From: Streptomyces mobaraensis
GTDB lineage: Bacteria > Actinomycetota > Actinomycetes > Streptomycetales > Streptomycetaceae
Direction: 5' to 3'
DNA length: 64,000 nt
Assembly (NCBI RefSeq): GCF_020099395.1
Contig: NZ_CP083590.1
Coordinates: 2,356,001 to 2,420,000 of the forward strand
The notes under the pieces were generated by a model, which was given only the letters and a program-made list of their open reading frames with translations, was not told where the DNA came from and did not search any database. Positions 32,421 to 41,159 of the stretch are shown here, piece after piece. The position numbers and the translations under genes were made by a program. Each line of letters begins with the position of its first letter. Within the stretch, counting starts at the first letter, position 1.

Positions 32421-33665
32421 ATGATCGAGGCAGTCGGCCTGACGAAGCGCTACGGCGCCAAGACGGCCGTGCACAACCTGAACTTCCGGGTGAGGCCGGG
32501 GGCCGTCACCGGCTTCCTGGGCCCCAACGGTTCCGGCAAGTCCACGACCATGCGCATGATCCTGGGTCTGGACACCCCGACCGCCGGCCGGGTCACCATC
32601 GGTGGCCGCCCCTACCGGGAACTGCCCAACGCCGCTCGCCAGGTCGGCGCGCTGATCGACGCCAAGGCCGTGCACGGCGGGCGCAGCGCCTACAACCACC
32701 TGCTGTCGCTCGCCCAGCTCGCCGGCATCCCGCGCTCCCGGGTGGACGAGGTGCTGGGCGTGGTGGGCCTGCACGGCGTGGCCAAGCAGCGCTCGCGCGG
32801 CTTCTCGCTCGGCATGGGCCAGCGGCTCGGCATCGCGGCGGCGCTCCTCGGTGACCCCCAGGTGCTGCTGTTCGACGAGCCCGTCAACGGCCTCGACCCC
32901 GAGGGCATCCTCTGGGTCCGCAACCTGATGAAGCGGCTGGCCGCCGAGGGCCGGACGGTGTTCGTCTCCTCGCACCTGATGAGCGAGATGGCGCTGACGG
33001 CGGACCACCTGATCGTCATCGGCCGCGGTCAGCTGCTCGCCGACATGAGCGTCCAAGACTTCATCGCCGCCAACTCGGCCGGCTTCGCCCGCGTCCGCAC
33101 CCCCGACACCGAGCCGGAGGGCCGCGAGAAGCTCACCGCCGCGCTGGTGGAGGCGGGCGGCCAGGTGCTGCCCGAGTCCGACGGCGCCCTGCGCGTCACC
33201 GGCCTGGAACTCCCCCGGATCAGCGACGTCGCCCATGACCACGACGTCCGCCTCTGGGAGCTCTCCCCGCACCAGGCGTCCCTGGAGGAGGCGTACATGC
33301 GGATGACGCAGGGCGCCGTCGACTACCGGTCGACCCATGACGCCCTGGCCGGCTTCCAGCCGCAGGCGGCCCCCGGCTACGCGATGCCCGGCGCGCCCGG
33401 CGCGCCGGTGCCGCAGGGGTGGAACGGGCCGGCGGGCTACCCGGTGCTGCCGGGCGAGCAGCCCAACCCGTACGCCCAGCAACAGCAGCCCATGGCGGCC
33501 CCGCAGGCCCAGCAGGCGCCTCTGCCGCCGCAGCACCTCGCGGCCCCCGCCGCCCCGCCGCAGCCGCCGGCCGCCGCACCCGCGGCCGCCGCGGTCCCCA
33601 CAGCACCCTCAGCCCCGTCAGCACCCGCCGACCTGACCAAGCGCGACACCGAGGACGCCCGATGA
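32421..33665 (+). CDS. ABC transporter ATP-binding protein (module 2) with Pro/Gln-rich tail
   Basis: The 414-residue ATPase has GPNGSGKSTT, SLGMGQR, VLLFDEPVNGLDPEG and VFVSSHLMSE, closely matching module 1. From about residue 310 it carries a low-complexity tail with QQQQ and PAAPPQPPAAAP. GAGGGGCGGAGA precedes the ATG. The stop overlaps the next start as ATGA, so the permease is translationally coupled. Confidence 0.93.
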   Translation: MIEAVGLTKRYGAKTAVHNLNFRVRPGAVTGFLGPNGSGKSTTMRMILGLDTPTAGRVTIGGRPYRELPNAARQVGALIDAKAVHGGRSAYNHLLSLAQLAGIPRSRVDEVLGVVGLHGVAKQRSRGFSLGMGQRLGIAAALLGDPQVLLFDEPVNGLDPEGILWVRNLMKRLAAEGRTVFVSSHLMSEMALTADHLIVIGRGQLLADMSVQDFIAANSAGFARVRTPDTEPEGREKLTAALVEAGGQVLPESDGALRVTGLELPRISDVAHDHDVRLWELSPHQASLEEAYMRMTQGAVDYRSTHDALAGFQPQAAPGYAMPGAPGAPVPQGWNGPAGYPVLPGEQPNPYAQQQQPMAAPQAQQAPLPPQHLAAPAAPPQPPAAAPAAAAVPTAPSAPSAPADLTKRDTEDAR

Positions 33666-34612
33666 CCACCCCGACGACCCCTCAGCACCCCGTGCCCCCG
33701 CAGGGCGCGCCGCAGCAGCCCGGTCAAGCGCCGCAGCAGCCCCAGGGGCCGCAGCAGCCCGGTCAGGCCCCCGCGCAGCCGTACTGGCCCGGTCAGGCGG
33801 GCCCCGGCGGGCCGGGCGGCTACGTCTCGCCGGTCCCGGTGCGCGCGGCGCACCTCGGGGACGCCGTCATCGCCGAGTGGACGAAGATCCGGAGCCTGCG
33901 GTCCACGATGTGGACGCTGGGCACGATGCTGGTGCTCGTCGTCGGCCTCGGTCTGACCTGGTCGCTCGTCTTTTCCGGCCGGGACGAGCTCATCAGCGCC
34001 GAGAGCCTGACCAGCCTGGGCGCCGTCGGCGTGCTGCTCGGCATGATCCCGGTGCTCACCCTCGGCGTGCTGACCATCTCCTCCGAATACGGCACCGGGC
34101 TCGTCCGCACCACCCTCACCGCCTGCCCCAGCCGCTCCCGGGTGCTGACGGCGAAGGCGATCGTGCTCGGCGGCCTGGCCTTCGTGACCACGCTGATCGC
34201 GACGCTCCTCGTCGCCATGATCAGCAGCGCCCTGCTGGGCGACCAGGTCACCGAGGACCCGACCGCGGGCCAGTGGTTCAAGGCGACCGTCGGCGTCAGC
34301 CTCTATGTGGCGCTGGCGGGGTTGCTGGCCCTGGCCGTCGGCACCCTGCTGCGGCACTCCGCCGGGGCGATCACCACCATGCTGGGCCTGGTGCTGTTCC
34401 CGCCGCTGCTGTCGATCTTCCTCCAGGCCGACGCCGTCCGGGACATCGGCCAGGCGCTCCTCAAGTACTCGATCCCCACACAGCTGTTGACTCTGTACGG
34501 AGGGGACATCGAATCGGGCCCGTCCGGCTGGGACGGGCTGTGGATCATGCTCGCGCTGGCCGCCGCCGCCACAGCCGGCGCCCACCTGGTGCTGAACAAG
34601 CGGGACGCCTGA
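33662..34612 (+). CDS. ABC-2 type permease (module 2)
   Basis: The 316-residue protein starts with about 55 Pro/Gln/Gly-rich residues (QGAPQQPGQAPQQPQGPQ), continuing the composition of the preceding gene's tail. The permease proper begins LGDAVIAEWTKIRSLRSTMW. It has about six membrane segments, the EYGTGLVRTTL turn and the ending AHLVLNKRDA, matching module 1. The N-terminal extension is absent from module 1. Confidence 0.92.
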   Translation: MTTPTTPQHPVPPQGAPQQPGQAPQQPQGPQQPGQAPAQPYWPGQAGPGGPGGYVSPVPVRAAHLGDAVIAEWTKIRSLRSTMWTLGTMLVLVVGLGLTWSLVFSGRDELISAESLTSLGAVGVLLGMIPVLTLGVLTISSEYGTGLVRTTLTACPSRSRVLTAKAIVLGGLAFVTTLIATLLVAMISSALLGDQVTEDPTAGQWFKATVGVSLYVALAGLLALAVGTLLRHSAGAITTMLGLVLFPPLLSIFLQADAVRDIGQALLKYSIPTQLLTLYGGDIESGPSGWDGLWIMLALAAAATAGAHLVLNKRDA

Positions 34613-34640
34613 GGCAGTTGAGACGGGCGGTAGGCGGTAC

Positions 34641-34979
34641 TCAGTACCGCGGCGCGTTACGGGACCGCTGGAGCCGCGCGCTCCGGCGGTCCCGCGCGTT
34701 CCAGCAGGACTTGTGCCAGTGCCGGCGGTCCTCGACCCCCGCGCCGTACTGCGGCCACACCACCAGGTGCGGCACCCCGGGCGGGATCTCCTGGTCGCAG
34801 CCGGGGCAGCGGTAGCGCTTGCCCGCCGAACTCCCGCCGACCATGCGGACCGACCAGTCCTCGCCCTGCCAGCTCTCCGTCTGCTCCAGGCCGTAGCGCG
34901 TCCCGCCGCCCTCGTACGGGGCGGACTCGGCGGCTTGGCTGGCGGCGCCGCCTCGGGGGCGGTTTCGGCGCGGGGACAC
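34641..34979 (-). CDS. Small protein with a Cys/His zinc-ligand motif
   Basis: The 112-residue protein has a basic, disordered N terminus and a core RYRCPGCDQEIPPGVPHLVV followed by RRHWHKSCW. The CxxC...HxxxC arrangement suggests a bound zinc ion in a ribbon-like fold. Homologues in streptomycetes are often labelled ATP/GTP-binding, but no P-loop is seen. The start is GTG at 34,979. The stop lies in the loop of a 7-bp hairpin (34,634-34,650) that may terminate the converging ABC operon. Confidence 0.75.
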   Translation of the reverse strand: MSPRRNRPRGGAASQAAESAPYEGGGTRYGLEQTESWQGEDWSVRMVGGSSAGKRYRCPGCDQEIPPGVPHLVVWPQYGAGVEDRRHWHKSCWNARDRRSARLQRSRNAPRY

Positions 34980-35181
34980 GGGTCACCTCGGAGGTCGTAC
35001 GAGCTACGGGCTGTGACCAGGGTACGCGTCAGGGTCACCGCCCCGGCCGGACGTACCCCGGCCCCACCCCGCCACCCTCTCCGATCATCATGAAAACTTC
35101 CTGAACGCCCGTACCTCGTGGCACGTGTCGGGCGTTATTGCCACCGGGGGGTCGGGTCGGTCGCGCAGGAAGGTGCACGAG

Positions 35182-36207
35182 ATGCGCGTTGGAGCGTTCG
35201 TCCTGGCCGCCCAGTTCCCGGGCCAGGGTCACGGAGAGGCGCTGTACCGGGCGGTGCGGACGGCCGAGGTCGCCGAGGAGGCCGGGCTCGACGCGGTCTG
35301 GCTGGCCGAGCACCACTTCGTCCCCTACGGCGTCTGCCCGTCGGCGGTGACGCTGGCCGGGCTGCTCCTGGGCCGCACCCGGCGGATCCGGGTGGGCACG
35401 GCGGTGAGCGTCCTCCCCACCACCCACCCTGTGGCCCTCGGTGAGCAGACGGCGGTGCTGCACATCGCCTCGGGCGGCCGGTTCACCCTCGGGGTGGGCC
35501 GCGGCGGGCCCTGGGTGGACCTGGAAGTGTTCAACGCGGGCGTCCAGGCTTACGAAGAAGCGTTTCCGGAATCCCTCGAACTGCTGATGCGCTGGCTGCG
35601 CGAACCCCGCGTCGGCGCTTCGGGCAAACGATTCTCCTTCCGCGAGGTGCCGGTGGTCCCGCGCCCGGACGAACTGCTCGACCGGCCCGGCCCGCCGGTG
35701 CTGGTCGCCTGCACCTCACCAGGCGGCGTCCGGCTGGCCGCCCGGCACGGGCTGCCCATGCTGCTCGGCATGCACAGCACCGACGAGGAGAAGGCCGAAA
35801 TGGTGTCCCTGTGGCGCAAGTGCGCCCTGGAGGCCGGGAGTTCACCGGAGTACGTGGCGACCGCCGGGCACGTCGCGGCGGGCGTGGTGCAGGTGGCGGA
35901 CCGCCGCCAGGAGGCGGCGGAGACCCTGCTGAAGGCGATGCCCGGCTGGCTGCGCCAGGGCCTCGGGGCGCACGTCACCGTCGACGGCCGGGAGCGCCGG
36001 ATGCGGGACCCGCTCGCGTACACGGAGCTGCTGTGCTCCCTGCACCCGGTCGGCCCGCCCCGGCTGTGCGCCGACCGCCTCGCGGCCACGGCGGAACGGA
36101 CCGGGGTGCGCGGCTTCGCGCTGCTGGCCGAGGGGTCGGGCGACCTGATGGCGACCGAGGAGAACCTGCGCCGGCTCGGCGCGGAGGTACTGCCGCTGAT
36201 CCGCTGA
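35182..36207 (+). CDS. LLM-class flavin-dependent oxidoreductase (bacterial luciferase-like)
   Basis: The 341-residue protein has the luciferase-like TIM barrel pattern: VGAFVLAAQFPGQGHGEALY, EEAGLDAVWLAEHHFVPYG, RIRVGTAVSVLPTTHPVALG and RFTLGVGRGGP. Such enzymes use FMN or F420 for monooxygenation or hydride transfer; cofactor and substrate cannot be told here. The ATG at 35,182 has AGGAAGG nine bases upstream and gives the conserved start. It is transcribed alone. Confidence 0.88.
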   Translation: MRVGAFVLAAQFPGQGHGEALYRAVRTAEVAEEAGLDAVWLAEHHFVPYGVCPSAVTLAGLLLGRTRRIRVGTAVSVLPTTHPVALGEQTAVLHIASGGRFTLGVGRGGPWVDLEVFNAGVQAYEEAFPESLELLMRWLREPRVGASGKRFSFREVPVVPRPDELLDRPGPPVLVACTSPGGVRLAARHGLPMLLGMHSTDEEKAEMVSLWRKCALEAGSSPEYVATAGHVAAGVVQVADRRQEAAETLLKAMPGWLRQGLGAHVTVDGRERRMRDPLAYTELLCSLHPVGPPRLCADRLAATAERTGVRGFALLAEGSGDLMATEENLRRLGAEVLPLIR

Positions 36208-36215
36208 GAACAGTC

Positions 36216-36233
36216 ACGGCCTTTGGCCGTTTC
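36216..36233 (+). terminator. Short hairpin after the LLM oxidoreductase gene
   Basis: ACGGCC and GGCCGT pair around TTT directly after the stop and are followed by TTC. It is a modest terminator. Confidence 0.4.
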
Positions 36234-36370
36234 CCACGGGGCGCGTGGACGCGTACCGGAGACGCGGCGGCCCGCCCCCGGCGCACGGCACATCGTCGGC
36301 GCCGCCGCGCCGCCGTGACCGCCCCCGTACCGTCCCGCGCCCCCGCGCGCGGAGCGGCAGCGGTGCCGGT

Positions 36371-36763
36371 TCAGCAGTCGCGCAGCTCCGGGGACTGGTT
36401 GAGGAGCTGCCCCCGGACCGACGTGAAGCGGGCCAGCCGCTCGTCGGCCGCGGGGTCGAGCGGGAAGACGGCGACCCGGTGGCAGTTCTGGAACGCCAGC
36501 CGGACCCCGAAGTGCCGCTGGAGCGCTCCGCGGATCGCGTCGCTCGCCAGGGCGCGCAGCAGCTGGCCGCGCGCCTTCTCGTCCGGCGGCGGCGTCCGGT
36601 TGTCGGCGAACTCGCCGCCTTCGACCTCGAGCCGGGCCACCAGCGAGCTGATCATCTCCCAGGCGTAGGGCAGGGAGTTCCGGACGCAGTCGACGAATGC
36701 CTCTTCGTCGACCTCGCCTCGCTCGGCCTGTTCGAGGAGGGCCGGTGAGACGTCGAGCGACAT
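36371..36763 (-). CDS. SCO5389 family protein of unknown function
   Basis: The 130-residue protein begins SLDVSPALLEQAERGEVDEE and contains FVDCVRNSLPYAWEMISSLV and GVRLAFQNCHRVAVFPLDPA. This family is known from streptomycetes only as an uncharacterised protein next to nucS. It is soluble, acidic, mostly helical, and has three Cys. It is divergent from nucS with 211 bases between them. No function can be assigned. Confidence 0.8.
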   Translation of the reverse strand: MSLDVSPALLEQAERGEVDEEAFVDCVRNSLPYAWEMISSLVARLEVEGGEFADNRTPPPDEKARGQLLRALASDAIRGALQRHFGVRLAFQNCHRVAVFPLDPAADERLARFTSVRGQLLNQSPELRDC

Positions 36764-36960
36764 GAGTTCTCCTCTCGCGGGCCCCGCCGGGCGGGGTCCT
36801 GGGGGTGGGCGAGCGGACGACGACGCCCAGTGCCCGTACGGCGACCGCCCGCTTCAACGGTAATCCGGCCACTGCTGCCCCACCAGGAGAACGCACCTAC
36901 AACTGGCCACCGGCGAAGGGGCCCATCCAGGGCGAATCGCGTCCGGTGCCGGGAGTCGAG

Positions 36961-36966
36961 TAGCGT
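36961..36966 (+). promoter_or_regulatory. -10 element of nucS
   Basis: TAGCGT lies eight bases before the nucS ATG, giving a very short or absent leader. Confidence 0.4.
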
Positions 36967-36974
36967 GGCTCACC

Positions 36975-37637
36975 ATGCGTCTCGTCATCGCCCGTTGCTC
37001 CGTGGACTACGCCGGCCGGCTCACCGCCCACCTGCCGTCCGCCCCCCGTCTCATCCTCGTCAAGGCCGACGGCAGTGTCTCGATCCACGCGGACGACCGG
37101 GCCTACAAGCCCCTCAACTGGATGTCCCCGCCGTGCACCCTCAAGGAGGGCGACGGCAGCGTCTGGACGGTGATCAACAAGGCGGGCGAGAAGCTCATCA
37201 TCACCATGGAGGAGGTCCTCCACGACTCCTCGCACGAGCTCGGCGTCGACCCCGGCCTCATCAAGGACGGCGTGGAAGCACACCTCCAGGAGCTCCTCGC
37301 CGACCGCATCGAGACCCTCGGCGAGGGCTACACCCTGATCCGCCGCGAATACCCCACGGCGATCGGCCCGGTCGACATCCTCTGCCGCGACGCCGACGGA
37401 CAGACGGTCGCCGTCGAACTCAAGCGCCGCGGCGACATCGACGGCGTCGAACAGCTCACCCGCTACCTCGAACTCCTCAACCGCGACCCGCACCTGGCGC
37501 CGGTACGCGGCATCTTCGCCGCCCAGGAGATCAAGCCGCAGGCTCGTGTCCTCGCGACGGACCGGGGGATCGGGTGCGTCGTGCTCGACTACGACGCGCT
37601 GCGGGGGATCGAGGACGACAAGCTCAGGTTGTTCTGA
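36975..37637 (+). CDS. nucS: Mismatch-specific endonuclease NucS/EndoMS
   Basis: The 220-residue protein starts [20 protein letters not shown] and carries the nuclease core [20 protein letters not shown] with the D...ExK catalytic set, followed by [15 protein letters not shown]. NucS provides the non-canonical mismatch repair of actinobacteria, which lack MutS and MutL, by cutting both strands at mismatches. The C-terminal KLRLF end is the type that binds the sliding clamp. A palindromic repeat follows the stop. Confidence 0.95.
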   Translation: MRLVIARCSVDYAGRLTAHLPSAPRLILVKADGSVSIHADDRAYKPLNWMSPPCTLKEGDGSVWTVINKAGEKLIITMEEVLHDSSHELGVDPGLIKDGVEAHLQELLADRIETLGEGYTLIRREYPTAIGPVDILCRDADGQTVAVELKRRGDIDGVEQLTRYLELLNRDPHLAPVRGIFAAQEIKPQARVLATDRGIGCVVLDYDALRGIEDDKLRLF

Positions 37638-37643
37638 GCGGGA

Positions 37644-37913
37644 GGGGTGCCCCGGTCCCTCCCCCAGAGGGGGCACCCCCATTCACCGTTTCTGCGGGAG
37701 GGCCCGCGCCCCGGCATCGCGGCTTCGCCGCGAGGTCCTCAAACGCCGGACAGGCTGAGTGGTTGCGCCCAGGCGCACGATTCAGCCCGTCCGGCGTTTG
37801 AGGACAACCGCGCGGAGCGCGGTTCGGGGGTGCGGGGGCGGAGCCCCCGCAAGCAACTGGGGGCACCTCCCAGCGGTAGCTGGGGGAGAAAGGGCGGGAC
37901 CGGGGCACCCCCA
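37644..37913. repeat. Modular palindromic intergenic repeat, copy B
   Basis: This copy fills the gap between the converging nucS and ATPase genes. It has the GTGCCCCGGTCCCTCCCCC module at both ends in opposite orientation. Between them is a 24-bp stem (37,735-37,758 with 37,782-37,805, one mismatch) enclosing a short hairpin loop. The inner GCGGGGGC/GCCCCCGC hairpin is also present. Confidence 0.8.
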
Positions 37914-37919
37914 CCCCGA

Positions 37920-40463
37920 TCAGCCGCTTGGCTTGACCGTCCCCGACCCCGCCGAGTCGCCCCCGCCGGCAGGCGGGGTCGGCTTCTGCGTCACCGGCGG
38001 CGGATCCGTCGTCGGAGGGGTATCCGTCGGCTCACTCGGAGTGGTCGGAGGCTGAGTCTTGGTCGACTCACCGCCCCCCGGAGTACGAGTGGGCCCAGTC
38101 GAGTGCCCGCCACCGGGCGTCCGGGTCGGCGACGGCGAGTCATCGGGCGAGGCGCTGCCCGACGGCGACGGCGACGTGTCGCCGGACGGCGTCCCCGACG
38201 GCGCCCCGGTCGCCCCCGGCGTACCGGGCCGCTCCGAGGCGCCACCCCGCCCGCGCATCGGAGCGGGCCCACCCCCACCCCCCGCCGGATGCTCGGCGGT
38301 CAGATCGGGCTCCCCGTCCTGCTGGGAAGCGGACCGGTCCGGCTTGACCGCGTCCTGATCACCACTCCCCTGCTCGCCACCCCCCGCGGACGTCCCGAGC
38401 GACACGACGGTGCCGAGCACGGCGGCGAGCACGACCCCGGCCCCGGCCGCGGCCAGGTTGCGCCGCCCGCCGCCGGCCATCAGCTTCTGCACCCACGCCT
38501 GCGGCCCGCCACCCCGCTTGCCGCCGGCCGGGGGCGCACCGGCGCCCGTCCCGGCGCGCGGCGCGGGAACGCGGTGGATGGCCGCGGTGGAGACGCGGTC
38601 CGGGTCGGTGGTGAAGGGCGCGGGCCCGGCGGGGGGCGCCGCGGACTGCTCGCTGCGGGCCGCCGGGATCTCCTCGCCCGCGGACCCGCGCGGGCCGCCG
38701 GCCGGCGCCGGGGGCCGTGCGGCGGGGCCGCCGGGCCGTCCGACGGGCGTGGGGGCGGGCGCCGGCCGGGACCGGTCGGCGACCAGGGCGAGCGCTCGCC
38801 GGCTGGCGACGGCGCCGCGCTTGTCGGCGAGCACGCCGCGCAGCCCGGTGGACGCCTCCAGCTCGGCGCGGGCCCGGCCCAGGTTCCCGGTGCACAGGGC
38901 GAGCACGCCCAACTCGTGGTGGAAATACGCTTCTTCGCCCACTTCGCCGGCCAGCCGGGCGGCTTCCTGGCCGTGCCGGAGCCCGCGTTCCCAGGCGCTC
39001 CAGTGCAGGGCGCCCGCGAACGCCGGCGCGGCGGTACGGGCCAGCAGCACGGCGGCGGCCGGGTGGCCGGGCGCGCCGGAGGTCACGAGGGCGGTGAGCG
39101 CGGCGAGGATGACGTCCGCCTCGGCGGCGATGCGCTCGGGGGTGACGGAGGGGTGCCCGGCCCACCAGGCGTAGTGCCGGGCGGCGGCCAGGACGCGCTC
39201 GCCGGCGCCCTCGGACCAGTCAGCGCCCGCCAGTTGCCCGGCGACCCCGGCCGCCACCCGGTAGTGGGCGCCGACCACGGTGATCAGCCCGCCGTCGAAC
39301 AGTTCGCCCACGGCGGCGTCGGCGTGCTCGTCGCCGACGAGCGCGGGCAGTTGGGCCTGGTGCGGGACCTCGCCGCCGAGGGCGAGGGCGAACCGCAAGG
39401 TCTCGCGGGCGGAGTCGCCGAGCCGGGCGGCGAGCGCCACGGCCGGGGCGGCCCCCCGGGGCAGCGGCGCGCGCCGGACGACCGGGTCGTCGGCGTTCTC
39501 GGGGATGCTGAACGGCCGTTCGCCGTCGGCCGCGTCCCCCTCGGCCGCGGCGCCGTCGAGCCGCCGCAGCAGCGCGCCGGCCTGGACGAACCGCAGCGGC
39601 AGCCCGTCCGACTCGACCCACAGGTCGGCCGCCCAGTCGGCCTCCTCGTCGGTGAGCGGCCGGTCGACGGCCGTCTCCAGCAGCTCCAGGCACTCGGTGC
39701 GGTCGAGACCGTCGAGAACGACCTCCTCGACGTGCGCGTCGGCGGAGGGCGCCGGGACGTCGGGCCGGGCGGCGAAGAGGAAGGCGCACTCCGGGGTGGC
39801 GTCCAGGAGTTCGTCGAGCGCGGCGCCGCCGAACTCCAGGTCGTCGAGGACGACGACCGCGCCGATCTCCCGTACGGCGGCGGGCAGTCCGGCCCGGTCG
39901 GGCCGGTGCAGCGGCGCGTGGTGGACGGCGGCGAAGAGCTCGTGGAGGAGGTCGGCGGTGGTGCGGTGACGGCCGTTCAGCCGGACGACGCCGTCGGGCG
40001 CCAGGTGGGCGCAGTCGGCCGCGAGGACGTCGAGCAGGGCGGTGCGCCCGGAACCGGCGGGGCCGGTGAGGCGGACGGAACGGCCGCGCGAGAGCAGCCG
40101 TCCCAGCCGCTCGCGGACCTCGCCCCGGCCGATGAGCGGCGCGCCGGACCGCGCGGCGCCGGCGGGCGGCGGCGGGACGGCGGCGCGGTCCCGCTCGGCA
40201 CGGGCGTCGGGGTCGTGCCGACGGGCGGGTGGGGGCATGCGGCCGGGCGGGCAGGGCTCTATCTCGCTGCCGTCCACGGGGTTGACGGTGAGCAGGTAGT
40301 CGCCGGCGACGAGCTGGACGACCCGGACCGGGGCCGGGCTCTGCCCCGTCTCCTCCCCCGAAGGGACCGGAGAGCCCGGGGGAACCGGGGAGCCGGGGGT
40401 TTCGGCGCCCGTACGGCCCTCACCCGGCCGCGCCGCGTCCGGTGTCCGGTTGGTCGGGTCCAT
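37920..40463 (-). CDS. Large NTPase-like protein with one membrane helix and Pro/Thr-rich tail
   Basis: The 847-residue protein has a Pro-rich N terminus and a predicted NTPase domain at about residues 115-400. Its P-loop reads LTGPAGSGRTALL with Arg140 in place of the usual Lys, followed by a Walker-B-like VVVLDDLEF. A helical region follows, then one hydrophobic segment (AAAGAGVVLAAVLGTVVSLG) near residue 670 and a disordered Pro/Thr/Gly-rich tail. It resembles STAND-type ATPase regulators. The STAS gene 214 bases upstream may be a partner. Function is unknown. Confidence 0.75.
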   Translation of the reverse strand: MDPTNRTPDAARPGEGRTGAETPGSPVPPGSPVPSGEETGQSPAPVRVVQLVAGDYLLTVNPVDGSEIEPCPPGRMPPPARRHDPDARAERDRAAVPPPPAGAARSGAPLIGRGEVRERLGRLLSRGRSVRLTGPAGSGRTALLDVLAADCAHLAPDGVVRLNGRHRTTADLLHELFAAVHHAPLHRPDRAGLPAAVREIGAVVVLDDLEFGGAALDELLDATPECAFLFAARPDVPAPSADAHVEEVVLDGLDRTECLELLETAVDRPLTDEEADWAADLWVESDGLPLRFVQAGALLRRLDGAAAEGDAADGERPFSIPENADDPVVRRAPLPRGAAPAVALAARLGDSARETLRFALALGGEVPHQAQLPALVGDEHADAAVGELFDGGLITVVGAHYRVAAGVAGQLAGADWSEGAGERVLAAARHYAWWAGHPSVTPERIAAEADVILAALTALVTSGAPGHPAAAVLLARTAAPAFAGALHWSAWERGLRHGQEAARLAGEVGEEAYFHHELGVLALCTGNLGRARAELEASTGLRGVLADKRGAVASRRALALVADRSRPAPAPTPVGRPGGPAARPPAPAGGPRGSAGEEIPAARSEQSAAPPAGPAPFTTDPDRVSTAAIHRVPAPRAGTGAGAPPAGGKRGGGPQAWVQKLMAGGGRRNLAAAGAGVVLAAVLGTVVSLGTSAGGGEQGSGDQDAVKPDRSASQQDGEPDLTAEHPAGGGGGPAPMRGRGGASERPGTPGATGAPSGTPSGDTSPSPSGSASPDDSPSPTRTPGGGHSTGPTRTPGGGESTKTQPPTTPSEPTDTPPTTDPPPVTQKPTPPAGGGDSAGSGTVKPSG

Positions 40464-40677
40464 CGTTCAAAGCCCCCCAGTCGCGTGGCGTGCCGTCGTG
40501 TCCTCCCGGCCTGTCCGCGCTCTTCCGACCACCGGTCCGGCGCCCCGCGGGCTTCTGCAAGGCGAAAGCGACGGGAAACCGAACAGACCTTGGGACAGTA
40601 TCGCCGACCGGGGGCACCCGCGGCGCCCCGGGCGTCACCCTCGTCCGGGCAATCCGGACACTCGGCTCACACCCGCC

Positions 40678-41022
40678 TCATCCGGCGCGTTCGCAGGCCG
40701 GGAGCGGGGTGACGCGGCCCGGCTGTTCGGGGTCCTCGATGGCGAGGATCCGGTGCAGCCGGGTGGCCACCAGCACGCGCTGCATCCGGTCCGGCACCCC
40801 GCGCAGCACCAGCCGCCGGCCGCTGCGCCCGGCCCGGCGGTGGGCCCCCATGATGACGCCGAGTCCGGTGGCGTCCCAGGAGTCCAGCTCGGTGAGGTCG
40901 AGGACGAGGTCGCCCCGGCCGGCGTCAAGCGCGGAGTGCAGGACCGTTCGGGCGTCCGCCGCGTTGCGGACGTCGAGGCGGCCCCCGACGACCAGTTCGG
41001 CGTGGTCGCCCCTGATGTGCAT
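40678..41022 (-). CDS. STAS domain protein (anti-sigma factor antagonist-like)
   Basis: The 114-residue protein has the STAS core: GRLDVRNAADARTVLHSALD, LVLDLTELDSWDATGLGVIM and RRLVLRGVPDRMQRVLVATR. In SpoIIAA-type antagonists a Ser in the DSSG string is phosphorylated; here the string is DATG, so Thr would be the acceptor. No anti-sigma kinase or sigma gene is adjacent. It could work with a distant partner or with the ATPase downstream. Confidence 0.85.
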   Translation of the reverse strand: MHIRGDHAELVVGGRLDVRNAADARTVLHSALDAGRGDLVLDLTELDSWDATGLGVIMGAHRRAGRSGRRLVLRGVPDRMQRVLVATRLHRILAIEDPEQPGRVTPLPACERAG

Positions 41023-41159
41023 ATGCGCTCCCCTGAGTGCTGCGTGGTGTGGGTGTGGCTCTAAAGAACTGACTGCCTCTCACACGCCAAGGTTGCCGTC
41101 CGTTAGCGAACCATTACCGAATTCACACGGCAGGGTGAACCGGGCTTTGCACGGACGGC

